64,000 nucleotides of DNA from Pseudomonas anguilliseptica (lineage in GTDB: Bacteria > Pseudomonadota > Gammaproteobacteria > Pseudomonadales > Pseudomonadaceae), in NCBI RefSeq assembly GCF_900105355.1, contig NZ_FNSC01000001.1, positions 4,774,001 to 4,838,000 of the forward strand. Direction: 5' to 3'. Below, piece by piece: positions 25,075 through 36,038 of the stretch. Each line of letters opens with the position of its first letter. Within the stretch, counting starts at the first letter, position 1. The notes under the pieces were generated by a model that was given only the letters and a program-made list of their open reading frames with translations, was not told the origin of the DNA and did not search any database. The translations under genes and the position numbers were made by a program.

Positions 25075-25782
25075 TCAAACTTTGCTGGGCGCTGCGGGAG
25101 TCTTGGTACGCGGCTTAAGCTGTGCGCTGGCCAGGGCTTCATCGGCCAGGCCGGTTTCCGAACGCATGCCGGCCGCCAGAAATGGCACCATCAGGCGCAT
25201 CACCTGCTCAATCGAGGTACTCACCCCAAAATCGGTTTCCGACATCGCGCGCAGAGCCTTGATCCCGGACATGCTGAACGCCGCAGCGCCGAGCATAAAG
25301 TGCACGCGCCAGAATAGCTCCAGTGGCGGGATGCGCGGGGCGGCTTCATGCACCAGCTGCATATAGCGACGGAACACTTTTCCGTAGACCTCTTCGAGGT
25401 ACTTACGCAAGTGCCCCTGGCTCTGACTGAAGGCCAGACCCAGTAGGCGCATAAAGATTGACAGGTCGTTACCACTGCGCGGCTTTACTGCCAGCGCCTG
25501 CTCGACCAGCAGCTCAAGCAGCTCTTCCAGACTGACCTTGGTTTCCGGTTTGGCCTGACGACGATCCAGTTCGCGCTCCAGGCTTACGCAGAAAGGCCCG
25601 AGAAAGCGCGAGAACACCGCCTGAATCAGGGCCTTTTTCGAGCCGAAGTGATAATTCACCGCAGCCAGGTTCACTCCAGCCTTGCTGGTGATCAAACGCA
25701 GAGAAGTTTCTGCGAAACCTTTCTCCGCAAAAAGCTGCTCTGCCGCATCGAGAATGCGTTCAACGGTTTCCGACTGGGCCAT
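25075..25782 (-). CDS. psrA: TetR-family fatty-acid-responsive regulator PsrA
   Basis: A 235-residue regulator. The N-terminal helix-turn-helix (about 25-50: SLRLITSKAGVNLAAVNYHF) is nearly identical to what I know of P. aeruginosa PsrA, and the C-terminal domain FWRVHFMLGAAAFSMSGIKALRAM is also conserved. PsrA represses its own gene and the fadBA beta-oxidation operon until long-chain acyl ligands release it, and it activates rpoS. I place the start at 25782 (MAQSETVERILDAAEQ); the upstream ATG at 25806 lies inside the operator. The operators lie 18-44 bp before this start. Confidence 0.95.
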   Translation of the reverse strand: MAQSETVERILDAAEQLFAEKGFAETSLRLITSKAGVNLAAVNYHFGSKKALIQAVFSRFLGPFCVSLERELDRRQAKPETKVSLEELLELLVEQALAVKPRSGNDLSIFMRLLGLAFSQSQGHLRKYLEEVYGKVFRRYMQLVHEAAPRIPPLELFWRVHFMLGAAAFSMSGIKALRAMSETDFGVSTSIEQVMRLMVPFLAAGMRSETGLADEALASAQLKPRTKTPAAPSKV

Positions 25783-25799
25783 GACTCTTTTCATCTGAA

Positions 25800-25826
25800 C
25801 AAACACTTGTTTGAAACATACGTTTC
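25800..25826. promoter_or_regulatory. Tandem PsrA operator before psrA
   Basis: Two perfect 14-bp half-site pairs that share one base: CAAAC-ACTT-GTTTG (25800-25813) and GAAAC-ATAC-GTTTC (25813-25826). Both fit the known PsrA pattern [G/C]AAAC-N2-4-GTTT[G/C]. The centres are 13 bp apart. The position immediately before the psrA start fits autorepression. Confidence 0.88.
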
Positions 25827-25997
25827 AGTCGCCCGCCTTGTCAAGCCGGGCAAACCATCTTGTGGCCGGGCGGTCACAGACATTCGCTAATAGGCACGGG
25901 CTAACCCTAGTTAGACGCCCCCCCTGAGAGACCCGAGTAACAGTGCGCCGCAACAGACGAGATAAAGGTCAATTGAGTAGAGATCAGAACACAAGGA

Positions 25998-26025
25998 TTG
26001 CCAAGAGCTAATCACTGTATACAAT
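25998..26025 (+). promoter_or_regulatory. lexA promoter
   Basis: A -35 hexamer TTGCCA (25998-26003) and -10 TACAAT (26020-26025) with a 16-bp spacer. The -10 lies inside the first LexA box, so LexA binding would exclude RNA polymerase. Confidence 0.65.
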
Positions 26026-26030
26026 CCCAG
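26015..26030 (+). promoter_or_regulatory. LexA box 1
   Basis: CTG-N10-CAG, read as CTGTATACAATCCCAG, with the AT-rich centre typical of gammaproteobacterial LexA sites. It overlaps the lexA -10. Confidence 0.85.
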
Positions 26031-26033
26031 CAA

Positions 26034-26049
26034 CTGTACAAAAAGACAG
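26034..26049 (+). promoter_or_regulatory. LexA box 2
   Basis: CTGTACAAAAAGACAG, again CTG-N10-CAG. It lies 9 bp before the lexA ATG; its centre is 19 bp from box 1. A double box before lexA is common and gives tight autorepression. Confidence 0.85.
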
Positions 26050-26057
26050 AGTCGACC

Positions 26058-26669
26058 ATGCTAAAACTGACGCCGCGCCAAGCTGAAATTCTCGCCTTCA
26101 TCAAGCAATGTCTTGAAGACAACGGCTACCCGCCTACCCGAGCGGAAATCGCCTTGAAACTGGGTTTTAAATCACCTAATGCAGCGGAAGAACACCTCAA
26201 GGCCCTGGCCCGTAAGGGTGCAATCGAAATGACCCCTGGCGCTTCGCGCGGTATCCGCATTCCCGGCTTCGAGCCCAATGCCGATGAAGAAGAAGGCCTA
26301 CCGGTAATTGGCCGCGTCGCTGCCGGCGCACCAATCCTGGCGCAGCAACATGTCGAAGAGTCCTGCAAGATCAATCCGGACTTCTTCCACCCCAAGGCCG
26401 ACTACCTGCTGCGTGTACGTGGCATGAGCATGAAAGACATCGGCATCTTCGATGGCGACCTTCTGGCCGTGCACACCACCCGTGAAGCCCGTAATGGGCA
26501 AGTGGTGGTGGCGCGCCTCGACGATGAAGTGACCGTGAAACGTTTCAAGCGTGAAGGCAACAAGGTCTGGCTGATTGCGGAAAACCCGGAGTTCGCGCCG
26601 ATCGAAGTAAATCTGGAAGAACAGGATTTGATTATTGAAGGCTTGAGCGTCGGCGTTATCCGCCGCTAG
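26058..26669 (+). CDS. lexA: SOS repressor LexA
   Basis: A 203-residue repressor. The winged helix-turn-helix DNA-binding domain covers 1-65 ([27 protein letters not shown]). The self-cleavage bond Ala89-Gly90 lies in GRVAAGAPI, and the catalytic pair is Ser124 (GMSMKDIG) and Lys161 (EVTVKRF). The ATG at 26058 was chosen over an upstream in-frame ATG because it begins the conserved MLKLTPRQ and follows both LexA boxes. It is divergent from psrA and followed 10 bp later by sulA. Confidence 0.97.
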   Translation: MLKLTPRQAEILAFIKQCLEDNGYPPTRAEIALKLGFKSPNAAEEHLKALARKGAIEMTPGASRGIRIPGFEPNADEEEGLPVIGRVAAGAPILAQQHVEESCKINPDFFHPKADYLLRVRGMSMKDIGIFDGDLLAVHTTREARNGQVVVARLDDEVTVKRFKREGNKVWLIAENPEFAPIEVNLEEQDLIIEGLSVGVIRR

Positions 26670-26679
26670 TGGAGGATTT

Positions 26680-27156
26680 ATGCAGTTCCCGCAATCACTG
26701 AACCGTACACAACTGCCTTTGTTCGATGCATTTCTGGCATCGACGGTGACGCCGTTACTTGCCGATCGCGCTGAGCTGCCCTGGCAAGATGATGAGACAG
26801 AGGCTTTCAGTGAACTGTCGCTGCGTGGCGCAGCCGGGCACTGCCTGAACCTTCTCGCACCGATTTTGCGTGAACTTAGCGATAACCTCGATGAGCGCTG
26901 GCTGACCCTGATTGCGCCACCATCAAGCTTGACCCAAACCTGGCTACGCGAGGCGGGCCTGAACCGCGAACGCATTCTGCTGCTCCACCCACGCGGCGCA
27001 CAAAGCGCGCTGGAGTTGGCGCAACAGGCCCTGACACTAGGACGCAGCCATACCGTAGTCAGCTGGCTACACCCTCTGGAACGTCAGGCGCGGCAACAGC
27101 TTGAGCAAGCGGCCCGTCAGGGCAAGGCGCAAAGCCTAAATATCAGCCTGGGATAG
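26680..27156 (+). CDS. sulA: SOS cell-division inhibitor SulA
   Basis: A 158-residue protein that blocks FtsZ polymerisation during the SOS response. The RecA-like fold region includes GHCLNLLAPILRELSD, RWLTLIAPP and QTWLREAGLNRERILLLHPRG, typical of Pseudomonas SulA. It has no LexA box of its own in the 10-bp gap and so depends on the lexA promoter, the usual lexA-sulA operon in this genus. A hairpin with arms GCACAA/TTGTGC follows the stop, without a T tract. Confidence 0.88.
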   Translation: MQFPQSLNRTQLPLFDAFLASTVTPLLADRAELPWQDDETEAFSELSLRGAAGHCLNLLAPILRELSDNLDERWLTLIAPPSSLTQTWLREAGLNRERILLLHPRGAQSALELAQQALTLGRSHTVVSWLHPLERQARQQLEQAARQGKAQSLNISLG

Positions 27157-27266
27157 TTGGCCAGCAGCCATGCACAAGGATTGTGCGCGCCAGCCAGTAG
27201 AACCTGACGCTAGAAATAACAAACACCAGCAAAACACTCTAACCAAAACCCGGAAAAGCTCTGCAA

Positions 27267-27500
27267 TCAATGCAGAACCCGCGGCCCCTCTTCCTGCTGG
27301 AAATTATTTTCCGCCAGGCGCCCCGCCATCTGTACACCGACATTGAGCATGGCCTTGGCCACCTCAACATGCTGCCCCTGCAGAAAGGCTTTGGCATCGG
27401 CAGAGAAATCCAGCACCACCAGTGACTCTTCATCCTCGGCACGACGCAGGGCAATGCGCCCGTCGGGCAATTCAACAATTTCCAGGAATGATGTAGGCAT
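27267..27500 (-). CDS. Conserved hypothetical protein, 77 residues
   Basis: A small acidic protein starting MPTSFLEIVELPDGRIALRRA and ending EEGPRVLH, with no membrane segment or Cys motif. The pattern of a short beta-hairpin followed by a helix (SADAKAFLQGQHVEVAKAMLNVG) looks like a compact folded domain. Codon use matches the neighbours, and the gene occupies the same place between sulA and the DUF6586-type gene that I remember in P. aeruginosa. Function is unknown. Confidence 0.72.
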   Translation of the reverse strand: MPTSFLEIVELPDGRIALRRAEDEESLVVLDFSADAKAFLQGQHVEVAKAMLNVGVQMAGRLAENNFQQEEGPRVLH

Positions 27501-27577
27501 TGGCTTAGCTCTCCACGAAAGGCCGACAGTGTAACAGCCGACCCGGGTTCACCCTAGTCCACCGGTCCAATCAGCCT

Positions 27578-28096
27578 TTACCATTCGCTCAGGGTTTGCC
27601 GAAAGCGTTGTGCCAGAGCCTTCAGCTGCTGACGCCAGGCCTCAAGCGCCTCCTGCGCCAAGGGTACGACTTCTTCATCCAGGCTGACCGCTGTGATCAA
27701 TGGCGTAGCGGGATCGACCTTGGCTTTCTTACCCGCTTGCGGCGGCTGAAACAGCTCGGCATAGGCCTTGAGCAACTGAGCAACCCAGCTGTCAGCGGAC
27801 TTTGCCAGCTCGACCAGCTCCCCCAGCTCCTGGCTTGGCGCCCCCTGCAACACCTCGTCGGTGAGAAAGCGTTCGGCCTGCGGAGCAGCGCTGTCAGGCA
27901 AACGGTAATAGCCAGCAATCTCATGGCACAGGCCGAGCAAGGCACCATACAGATGAAACAACGCAGCCTCGCGCTCAGCCTGGATCAAAGCCAGGGCATT
28001 CATGCTCTGGCCTTGTTCAGCCTTGCGCCAGGACTCTAGCGCCAGACCGGCATAGAAAATTTTCTGGTTGGTGCGGGTATAGAGTTCATTGGCCAT
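27578..28096 (-). CDS. DUF6586-type conserved hypothetical protein
   Basis: A 172-residue mostly helical cytoplasmic protein. It starts MANELYTRTNQKIFYAGLAL at the ATG at 28096; an upstream in-frame ATG adds 17 residues that look random. The helices AEREAALFHLYGALLGLCHEIAGYY and ELGELVELAKSADSWVAQLLKAY suggest an all-alpha bundle. The family name is from memory. It lies 74 bp downstream of topA on the same strand as a separate or read-through gene. Function unknown. Confidence 0.75.
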   Translation of the reverse strand: MANELYTRTNQKIFYAGLALESWRKAEQGQSMNALALIQAEREAALFHLYGALLGLCHEIAGYYRLPDSAAPQAERFLTDEVLQGAPSQELGELVELAKSADSWVAQLLKAYAELFQPPQAGKKAKVDPATPLITAVSLDEEVVPLAQEALEAWRQQLKALAQRFRQTLSEW

Positions 28097-28170
28097 TGCG
28101 GCGCCCTCCATAACAACGGATTGGACAAGCATGCGCGCACCGGCCAATGGCCGACACGCGCACCGCTAAA

Positions 28171-30780
28171 TCAGCTCTTGTCTTCGACTTTCCACTTGCC
28201 GCCATCAAAGAACGCACGCCAGCCAGTCGGTTTGCCGTCAACTTCGGTCTGTACGTACTGCTCCTTGGTCTTGCGGCTGTAGCGGATCACCGCTGCGCGA
28301 CCTTGCGGATCTTTCTTAGGCGCTTCGCAGAGGAAGTGGTACTTGGGGTCGATCTCATCGCGATGCGGAATCAGCTCCAACACCAGCGGTGCGCGAGTTT
28401 CACGGTTTTTCGGGAACTGGCTGGCCGCCAGGAACAGGCCCGAAGCGCCGTCGCGCAGGATGTAGGTGTCGTTGACTTTTTCGCACTTGAGCTCCGGCAT
28501 CTTCACCGGGTCCATTTTCGGCGGTGCCGCCTCACCGCTTTTCAGCAGTTTGCGGGTGTTCTTGCACTCGCTATTGGTGCAGCCAAAGAACTTGCCGAAA
28601 CGACCGGTTTTCAGCTGCATCTGGCTGTCGCACTTGTCGCAGTCCAGGCTTGGGCCTTCGTAACCCTTGATGCGGTACTGCCCCCGCTCTACTTCATAAC
28701 CGCTGCAATCCGGATTATTACCGCAGATATGCAACTTGCGGGTTTCATCGAGCAGGTAGGCGTCCATCGCGGTCGAGCAGATCGGGCAGCGGTATTTGCC
28801 GAGCAGCACGCGCGACTCCGACTCACCCTCATCGTCCGCAGCAATTTCATCGCCCGGCACCAGGTTGACGGTGGCCTTGCAGCGCTCTTTCGGCGGCAGG
28901 GCATAGCCAGAGCAGCCAAGGAATACGCCAGTAGAGGCAGTACGAATGGTCATCGGCCGGCCACAGTCACGGCAGGCGATATCGGTCAGCGTCGGCTGGT
29001 TGGCACGCATGCCACCCTCACCTGCTTCAGCCACTTCAAGCTTCTTCTTGAAGTCACCGTAGAACTCGTCGAGCACGTGTTTCCACTCGCGCTCGCCCTG
29101 AGCCACATCGTCCAGGTGCTCTTCCATGCCGGCAGTAAAGCCGTAGTCCATCAGGTTGGAAAAGCTTTCCGCCAGACGCTCAGTGACGATGTCACCCATC
29201 TTCTCCGAATAGAAACGGCGGTTGTGCAGCGCAACATAGCCGCGGTCCTGGATGGTTCCGATGATCGCGGCGTAGGTCGACGGGCGACCAATGCCGCGCT
29301 TCTCCATTTCCTTGACCAGGCAGGCCTCCGAATAGCGCGCTGGCGGCTTGGTGAAGTGCTGACTGGGGTCGAGCTTGACCAGTTTGAGCACTTCGCCCTG
29401 AGTCATTTCCGGCAATACGTCGTCATCGCCCGGCTTGCTCAGCTGCGGCAACACGCGGGTATAACCGTCGAATTTGAGGATACGGCCCTTGGCACGCAGC
29501 TCGAATTGCGCCGCTGTGACCGTCACTGTGGTCGACAGGTATTCGGCCGGCGGCATCTGGCAGGCGACGAACTGGCGCCAGATCAGCTCATACAGACGCT
29601 CGGCGTCACGTTCCATGCCCGACAGCTGAGTCGGCTTGAGGTTGACGTCGGAAGGACGAATCGCTTCGTGCGCCTCCTGAGCGCCCTCCTTGCTGCTGTA
29701 GGCAATAGGGTTGGCAGGCATGTACTTCTTGCCGAACTCGCTTTCAATAAAGCCACGCACCATGCTCACGGCATCAGCCGAAAGATTGGTCGAGTCGGTA
29801 CGCATATAGGTGATGTAGCCGGCCTCATACAGACGCTGAGCCATCATCATGGTTTTCTTCACCCCAAAACCCAGGCGGTTACTGGCGGCCTGCTGCAAGG
29901 TGGAAGTAATGAACGGCGCTGACGGCTTGCTGCTGGTCGGCTTGTCTTCGCGTTTGCTGATGCTGTAGCTGGAGGCTTTCAGCGTCGCTAGGGCCGCCAT
30001 GGCCTGGGCCTCATTCAGCGGCTTGAAGGCTGCGCCGTTCTCACGGGCCACTTCAAAACGGACATTGGCGCCTTTGGCGGTTCCCAGATCGGCGTGCACT
30101 TCCCAGTACTCTTCAGGGACAAACGCGCGGATCTCTTTCTCGCGCTCGACCACCAGTTTCACGGCTACCGACTGCACACGACCGGCGGACAGACCACGGG
30201 CGATCTTCGCCCACAGCAGCGGCGAGACCATATAGCCCACTACACGGTCGAGGAAGCGCCGCGCCTGCTGGGCGTTGACCCGGTTGATATCCAGTTCGCC
30301 AGGCTTGGCAAACGCTTCCTGGATCGCCTTCTTGGTGATTTCGTTGAACACCACGCGCTTGTAGCGGCTGTCATCACCACCGATGGATTCGCGCAGGTGC
30401 CAGGCAATGGCTTCCCCCTCGCGGTCCAAGTCGGTTGCGAGATAGATGGTGTCGGCATCCTTGGCCAAACGGCGCAACTCTTCGACCACCTTCTCTTTGC
30501 CAGGGAGGATCTCGTACTTGGCTTTCCAGCCGTGCTCGGGATCCACGCCCATGCGTGCAAACAGCTGACGCTTAGCTTTTTCCTTGGGCGACAGCGCCGG
30601 TACTTCACCTGCAGCGGCTTTACCACGCTTGACCGGCTCTTTGGCGGTACTCGCCGAACCACTGGTGGGTAGGTCACGGATGTGGCCGATGCTCGACTTC
30701 ACCACGTACTCGTTGCCCAAGTACTTGTTGATGGTCTTGGCCTTGGCCGGGGATTCCACGATGACCAGCGATTTGCCCAT
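28171..30780 (-). CDS. topA: DNA topoisomerase I
   Basis: An 869-residue type IA topoisomerase that relaxes negative supercoils. The TOPRIM start is [17 protein letters not shown] with the acidic [16 protein letters not shown]; the active-site Tyr lies in [14 protein letters not shown]. The C-terminus has Cys4-type zinc ribbons, among them [33 protein letters not shown] and [17 protein letters not shown]. Length and domain order are normal for Pseudomonas. A strong promoter lies 72 bp upstream. Confidence 0.97.
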   Translation of the reverse strand: MGKSLVIVESPAKAKTINKYLGNEYVVKSSIGHIRDLPTSGSASTAKEPVKRGKAAAGEVPALSPKEKAKRQLFARMGVDPEHGWKAKYEILPGKEKVVEELRRLAKDADTIYLATDLDREGEAIAWHLRESIGGDDSRYKRVVFNEITKKAIQEAFAKPGELDINRVNAQQARRFLDRVVGYMVSPLLWAKIARGLSAGRVQSVAVKLVVEREKEIRAFVPEEYWEVHADLGTAKGANVRFEVARENGAAFKPLNEAQAMAALATLKASSYSISKREDKPTSSKPSAPFITSTLQQAASNRLGFGVKKTMMMAQRLYEAGYITYMRTDSTNLSADAVSMVRGFIESEFGKKYMPANPIAYSSKEGAQEAHEAIRPSDVNLKPTQLSGMERDAERLYELIWRQFVACQMPPAEYLSTTVTVTAAQFELRAKGRILKFDGYTRVLPQLSKPGDDDVLPEMTQGEVLKLVKLDPSQHFTKPPARYSEACLVKEMEKRGIGRPSTYAAIIGTIQDRGYVALHNRRFYSEKMGDIVTERLAESFSNLMDYGFTAGMEEHLDDVAQGEREWKHVLDEFYGDFKKKLEVAEAGEGGMRANQPTLTDIACRDCGRPMTIRTASTGVFLGCSGYALPPKERCKATVNLVPGDEIAADDEGESESRVLLGKYRCPICSTAMDAYLLDETRKLHICGNNPDCSGYEVERGQYRIKGYEGPSLDCDKCDSQMQLKTGRFGKFFGCTNSECKNTRKLLKSGEAAPPKMDPVKMPELKCEKVNDTYILRDGASGLFLAASQFPKNRETRAPLVLELIPHRDEIDPKYHFLCEAPKKDPQGRAAVIRYSRKTKEQYVQTEVDGKPTGWRAFFDGGKWKVEDKS

Positions 30781-30851
30781 GGATTGGAAAATTCCTGAAA
30801 TTCGATAAATAAATGCGGGAGGCGCTGTACTGCCTACTAGCGCGGCACCGC

Positions 30852-30881
30852 TATATATAGTGGTGGTCCGGCCGAGGTCAA
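30852..30881 (-). promoter_or_regulatory. topA promoter
   Basis: On the minus strand a -35 TTGACC (30876-30881) and an alternating TATATATA -10 region (30852-30859) with a 16- or 18-bp spacer. The -10 sits in an imperfect 20-bp palindrome (30847-30866, two mismatched pairs). Confidence 0.62.
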
Positions 30882-30905
30882 GCGCAGCAGTGGCCCGATG
30901 TCAGC

Positions 30906-31142
30906 TTAAGGCCGAGTAAAGAGTGCGGTTTCAGCCTGAATCAAAGCAAAGCGTGGAACCGTCTCGCCGTCCACCTCAACGCTTTCGCAAAACATCTCCA
31001 ACGGCCGCACCCACAAGCCAAACTCGCCGTACAGCGCCTGATAGACCACCATCGCCTGTTCCGTTTCGGAATGCTGGGCTACGCCAAACACACGGTATTC
31101 AGGGCCTTTGTAGTGACGGTAAAGACCAGGCTGTAGCTGCAT
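30906..31142 (-). CDS. DUF1653 protein
   Basis: A 78-residue protein with the family pattern PGLYRHYKGPEYRVFGVAQHSETEQAMVVYQALYG followed by LWVRPLEMFCESVEVDG. It is a small all-beta cytoplasmic protein of unknown function, sometimes fused to hydrolases elsewhere. The ATG at 31142 gives the compact family length; the upstream frame runs through the fadA terminator. It is transcribed separately from fadBA because of that terminator. Confidence 0.85.
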   Translation of the reverse strand: MQLQPGLYRHYKGPEYRVFGVAQHSETEQAMVVYQALYGEFGLWVRPLEMFCESVEVDGETVPRFALIQAETALFTRP

Positions 31143-31174
31143 CGGTGAATTCCTTGAAGATTTTCTGCGGATAA

Positions 31175-31207
31175 ACAAAAACCGGGGCACTGGCCCCCGG
31201 TTTTTCC
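31175..31207. terminator. Terminator after fadBA
   Basis: Stem ACCGGGG/CCCCGGT with a 7-nt loop, flanked by A5 and T5, so it works in both directions. It lies 22 bp after the fadA stop on the minus strand. Confidence 0.9.
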
Positions 31208-31227
31208 ATCTCTTACACCGATGAAGC

Positions 31228-32418
<1,191 letters not shown>

Positions 32419-32433
32419 CTAGTCGTTGCGCGA

Positions 32434-34581
32434 TTAACCGAAAAACTTCTGGCCGTTAGCGGCCATTTCGCGAAGCTTGGCAGTCGGGGTGTACAGCGCG
32501 CCCAGCTCGGCGTATTTGTCGGCCAGGGCAACGAACTCGGCTACACCGACGGTGTCGATGTAACGCAGTGCACCACCGCGGAACGGAGGGAAGCCGATGC
32601 CGTAGATCAGGCCCATATCGGCCTCAGCTGCGGTATCAACGATGCCGTCTTCCAGGCAACGCACGGTTTCCATGCACAGAGGAATCATCATGAAGTTGAT
32701 GATGTCTTCATCAGTCACTTCACGCTGCTCGGTCACGATGGACTTGAGCAGGTCGTAGGCAACCGGATCGGAAACCTTCTTCGGCTTGCCGCGCTTGTCC
32801 ATTTCGTAGGCGTAGAAGCCCTTGCCGTTCTTCTGACCCAGGCGATCTGCTTCGTACATCACGTCAACCGCGGTACGGCCTTCAACTGCCATGCGATCCG
32901 GGAAACCTTCAGCCATCACATCACGGCCGTGGTGACCGGTGTCGATACCAACCACGTCGGACAGGTACGCCGGGCCCATCGGCCAGCCGAACTTCTCCAT
33001 GACCTTGTCGATACGCACGAAGTCGACACCGAATGCCAGCAGCTTGGAGAAGCCACCGAAGTACGGGAACAGCACGCGGTTAACCAGGAAACCTGGGCAG
33101 TCGTTGACCACAACCGGGGTCTTGCCCATTTTCTTGGCGTAAGCAACGGTAGTAGCCACGGCTACGTCGCTGGACTTCTCGCCACGAATCACTTCAACCA
33201 GCGGCATCATGTGCACAGGGTTGAAGAAGTGCATGCCGACGAAGTTTTCCGGACGCTTGAGGGCCTTGGCCAGCAAGCTGATGGAAATGGTCGAGGTGTT
33301 CGACGCAAGGATGGCGTCTTCTTTGACCACGCCTTCCACTTCAGCCAGAACAATCTGCTTGACCTTCGGGTTCTCAACCACGGCTTCGACAACGATGTCG
33401 ACAGCGCCGAAATCGCCGTAGGACATGGTTGGACGAATGGCAGTAAGGGCTTCAGCCATCTTCGCCGGGGTCATACGACCTTTGGTAACGCGACCGCCGA
33501 GCAGCTTGGAAGCCTCGGCCAGTCCCATCTGGATACCCTCTTCACGGATATCCTTCATCAGGATCGGAGTGCCCTTGGAAGCAGACTGGTAGGCGATACC
33601 GCCACCCATGATGCCGGCACCGAGTACGGCGGCCAGTTTCACGTCTTTGGCGATTTCGTCGTGCTGCTTGGCTTTCTTCTTCAGATCCTGATCGTTCAGG
33701 AACAGACCAATCAGGCTGGCAGCAACCGGGGTTTTAGCCAGTTTAACGAAGCCCGCAGCTTCCACTTCCAGCGCTTTGTCGCGACCGAAGTTAGCGGCTT
33801 TCTGAATGGTTTTGATCGCTTCAACCGGCGCCGGGTAGTTCGGGCCAGCCTGACCTGCGACGAAACCTTTGGCAGTTTCGAAGCACATCATCTGCTCGAT
33901 CGCGTTGAGCTTGAGCTTTTCCAGCTTCGGCTGACGCTTGGCCTTGTAGTCCAGCTCGCCAGAGATGGCGCGCTTGATCAGATCCAGAGCAGCGGCTTGC
34001 AGCTTGTCAGCGGCAACCACAGCATCCACTGCACCCATTTTCAGGGCGTCAGCAGCTTTGTTTTCTTTACCACCGGCAATCCACTCAACGGCGTTATCGG
34101 TACCGATAACCCGTGGCAGACGCACGGTGCCGCCGAAGCCTGGGGAGATGCCCAGTTTGACTTCTGGCAGGCCAACCTTGGCGCTTTCGGCCATGACGCG
34201 GTAATCCGCGGCCAGGCACATCTCAAAACCACCGCCCAGGGCGATGCCGTTGATCGCGACAACAGTCGGAACATTGAGGTCTTCAAAATCACTGAAGATC
34301 TTGTTGGCTTCGAGGTTGCCAGCCACCAGTTCTTCGTCTGGCAACCTGAAGTTGTCGACGAACTCGGTGATGTCGGCGCCGACGATAAATACGTCTTTGC
34401 CACTGGTGACAATCACGCCCTTGATCGAACCATCGGCCTTGATCGCATCAACGGATTGACGCAGTTCATTGAGGGTAAGACGGTTGAATTTGTTGACGGA
34501 TTCACCCTTGAGGTCGAATTTCAATTCGACGATGCCGCTCTCAAGAGCCTTAACCGTGATGGCTTTACCTTCGTAAATCAT
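32434..34581 (-). CDS. fadB: Fatty-acid oxidation complex alpha subunit FadB
   Basis: A 715-residue multifunctional enzyme. The N-terminal crotonase domain (about 1-190) carries enoyl-CoA hydratase and isomerase activity, with [20 protein letters not shown]; the 3-hydroxyacyl-CoA dehydrogenase part has [23 protein letters not shown] and [20 protein letters not shown]. The ATG at 34581 ([13 protein letters not shown]) is the family start; the upstream frame is not conserved. A degenerate tandem PsrA-type site lies 150 bp upstream, consistent with the known repression of fadBA by PsrA. Confidence 0.97.
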   Translation of the reverse strand: MIYEGKAITVKALESGIVELKFDLKGESVNKFNRLTLNELRQSVDAIKADGSIKGVIVTSGKDVFIVGADITEFVDNFRLPDEELVAGNLEANKIFSDFEDLNVPTVVAINGIALGGGFEMCLAADYRVMAESAKVGLPEVKLGISPGFGGTVRLPRVIGTDNAVEWIAGGKENKAADALKMGAVDAVVAADKLQAAALDLIKRAISGELDYKAKRQPKLEKLKLNAIEQMMCFETAKGFVAGQAGPNYPAPVEAIKTIQKAANFGRDKALEVEAAGFVKLAKTPVAASLIGLFLNDQDLKKKAKQHDEIAKDVKLAAVLGAGIMGGGIAYQSASKGTPILMKDIREEGIQMGLAEASKLLGGRVTKGRMTPAKMAEALTAIRPTMSYGDFGAVDIVVEAVVENPKVKQIVLAEVEGVVKEDAILASNTSTISISLLAKALKRPENFVGMHFFNPVHMMPLVEVIRGEKSSDVAVATTVAYAKKMGKTPVVVNDCPGFLVNRVLFPYFGGFSKLLAFGVDFVRIDKVMEKFGWPMGPAYLSDVVGIDTGHHGRDVMAEGFPDRMAVEGRTAVDVMYEADRLGQKNGKGFYAYEMDKRGKPKKVSDPVAYDLLKSIVTEQREVTDEDIINFMMIPLCMETVRCLEDGIVDTAAEADMGLIYGIGFPPFRGGALRYIDTVGVAEFVALADKYAELGALYTPTAKLREMAANGQKFFG

Positions 34582-35061
34582 CAACTGATCTCCACGGTAT
34601 GGAAGCTGAACAGTACACATCGGAGCCAACCAGCAAGCTACTCCACGGCACAGCCGTCTAGAGTAACCCCAATCAGCCTGGCACACCCACCGACGCGATA
34701 ATCGGACTGTAAAGGCGCTGTCTTAAGAGGCAAACGCTCAATTCATACGCCCGTTTGATTTGGATGTGCACACCTTCAAGGAAAAGCCCCAACTTGTCAA
34801 TTGGCCTGTTGTGACTGCAAAGGCGTACAAAAAATTACGTTCAGACCTACGCAGGCATGCAGATCACTCTGCAGCGAACAGGCGGCCATCCGCAGCGATT
34901 TACGGTTACTTCGCCAACTCTGCAAACAGAAGTGTGATCCAGTGCATACCTAGCAAAATGATTTGGCTGCAGGTACAGTCGTCTCAATACGGCCGTTTTA
35001 GACCGCCCGTAGCCAAAACAAAAACAATTAGAGCCCAATCAAGGGCGCACGGAGTTCCCCC
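34582..35061. other. 480-bp intergenic region between fadB and an exported-protein gene
   Basis: Apart from the PsrA-like site I see no convincing gene here. The plus-strand reading frames lack coding-like composition. The segment 34800-35040 is less GC-rich than the surroundings and probably carries the promoters of both divergent genes; a GGAG Shine-Dalgarno lies just before 35062. Confidence 0.6.
34731..34757. promoter_or_regulatory. Probable tandem PsrA operator before fadBA
   Basis: CAAAC-GCTC-AATTC (34731-34744) and CATAC-GCCC-GTTTG (34744-34757). The outer half-sites are perfect, the inner ones degenerate. Length (27 bp), shared central base and 13-bp spacing equal those of the psrA operator; 17 of 27 bases agree by eye. 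Confidence 0.6.
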
Positions 35062-35880
35062 ATGTCGAGCCGCATGCTTGCCATTGTTTTGAGCACCCTG
35101 CTCGCAATTACCCTCCCCCTCTTCAGCGCCGCGACCCAGGCTGCAGATGCAGCAACCAGCCTGCTGAAACTGCACCAGCTGCGCCTTGCCGCACAAAAGT
35201 CTCTGAGCGACTTCTACATGTTCAATGGCATGGAAGGCGATCAACGCTATGCGCGGATGATCAACGACTCGGTGAGCGAGGTGAACAGTCATCTGAACGC
35301 GCTAACGGACATGCCCGGCGAAGGCGCAAAGGCGCTGCGCTCGCAGCTGGATCAGCAATGGAAGGGTTACGAGATCGACCTCAACAACCTGATCAACGCG
35401 CTGAAGAGCCAGGGTTACACCGACCTGCAGCCAGTAGCCGACCTTGCAGCCCGCAACCAGCAACTGATGACCCTGAGCCAGGAGCTGTATACCAAGATCC
35501 AGCAGGAAGGCAGCTACAGCGTGCCAGCACTGACTCAGCGCAGCCGCGAACAGAGCATGCTGATGCAAGGCATTGCCGTGGATTACGCCTCGCGCAGCGC
35601 CTCGGTAGGCGCCACCTTTATGGGCGGCGGCGATGCACGGCCAATCGAGGAACTGGTCAGTGAGTTCGCCAGCAAGATGGCAACACTGGAGAAAGACCCG
35701 AAGAACAGCCCACAGCTCAAGCAATCCTGGGAAGGGGTCGCCACCAAATGGCGCTATATTGAGAAATCGCTGATCAACTACAACGAAAACAGCGTGCCAT
35801 TTCTGGTCAACAAGTACTCCAATACCATCATCCAGGGCATTGAACAGATTTCCGGTCAGTACGCGACCGCCAACCTCTGA
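35062..35880 (+). CDS. Exported helical protein, PilJ-N-terminal-like
   Basis: A 272-residue protein with a signal peptide (hydrophobic 6-22, cleavage near ATQAADA). The mature part is almost entirely amphipathic helix. SLLKLHQLRLAAQKSLSDFYMF and RSREQSMLMQGIAVDYASRSASVG resemble the periplasmic helical sensor domain of PilJ-type chemotaxis transducers, but there is no transmembrane or signalling domain. It is a free periplasmic protein, possibly ligand-binding. The resemblance is weak. It ends before a good terminator. Confidence 0.72.
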   Translation: MSSRMLAIVLSTLLAITLPLFSAATQAADAATSLLKLHQLRLAAQKSLSDFYMFNGMEGDQRYARMINDSVSEVNSHLNALTDMPGEGAKALRSQLDQQWKGYEIDLNNLINALKSQGYTDLQPVADLAARNQQLMTLSQELYTKIQQEGSYSVPALTQRSREQSMLMQGIAVDYASRSASVGATFMGGGDARPIEELVSEFASKMATLEKDPKNSPQLKQSWEGVATKWRYIEKSLINYNENSVPFLVNKYSNTIIQGIEQISGQYATANL

Positions 35881-35933
35881 TCACGAGCGCTGCCATCCGT
35901 ATTCGCTTTACCGGCCTGCCTGGCCGTACTCCG

Positions 35934-35961
35934 GCCCAGTGCTTGCACTGGGCTTTCTTTT
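35934..35961 (+). terminator. Rho-independent terminator
   Basis: Stem GCCCAGTGC/GCACTGGGC with a two-base loop (or four-base after opening one pair) followed by TTTCTTTTT. It ends the exported-protein gene. Confidence 0.85.
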
Positions 35962-36038
35962 TATGGCCCTCCATCCATGGCGACCACCCCTCGGGCCGTC
36001 GCTGCGCGACGTTAAAAACTGCTCCAGGCAACTTTTAT

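Noticed and set aside
34760..35092. A 110-codon frame in the gap after fadB
   Set aside because: It overlaps the start of the exported-protein gene, has no Shine-Dalgarno or hydrophobic or domain pattern, and codon use is unlike the neighbours.
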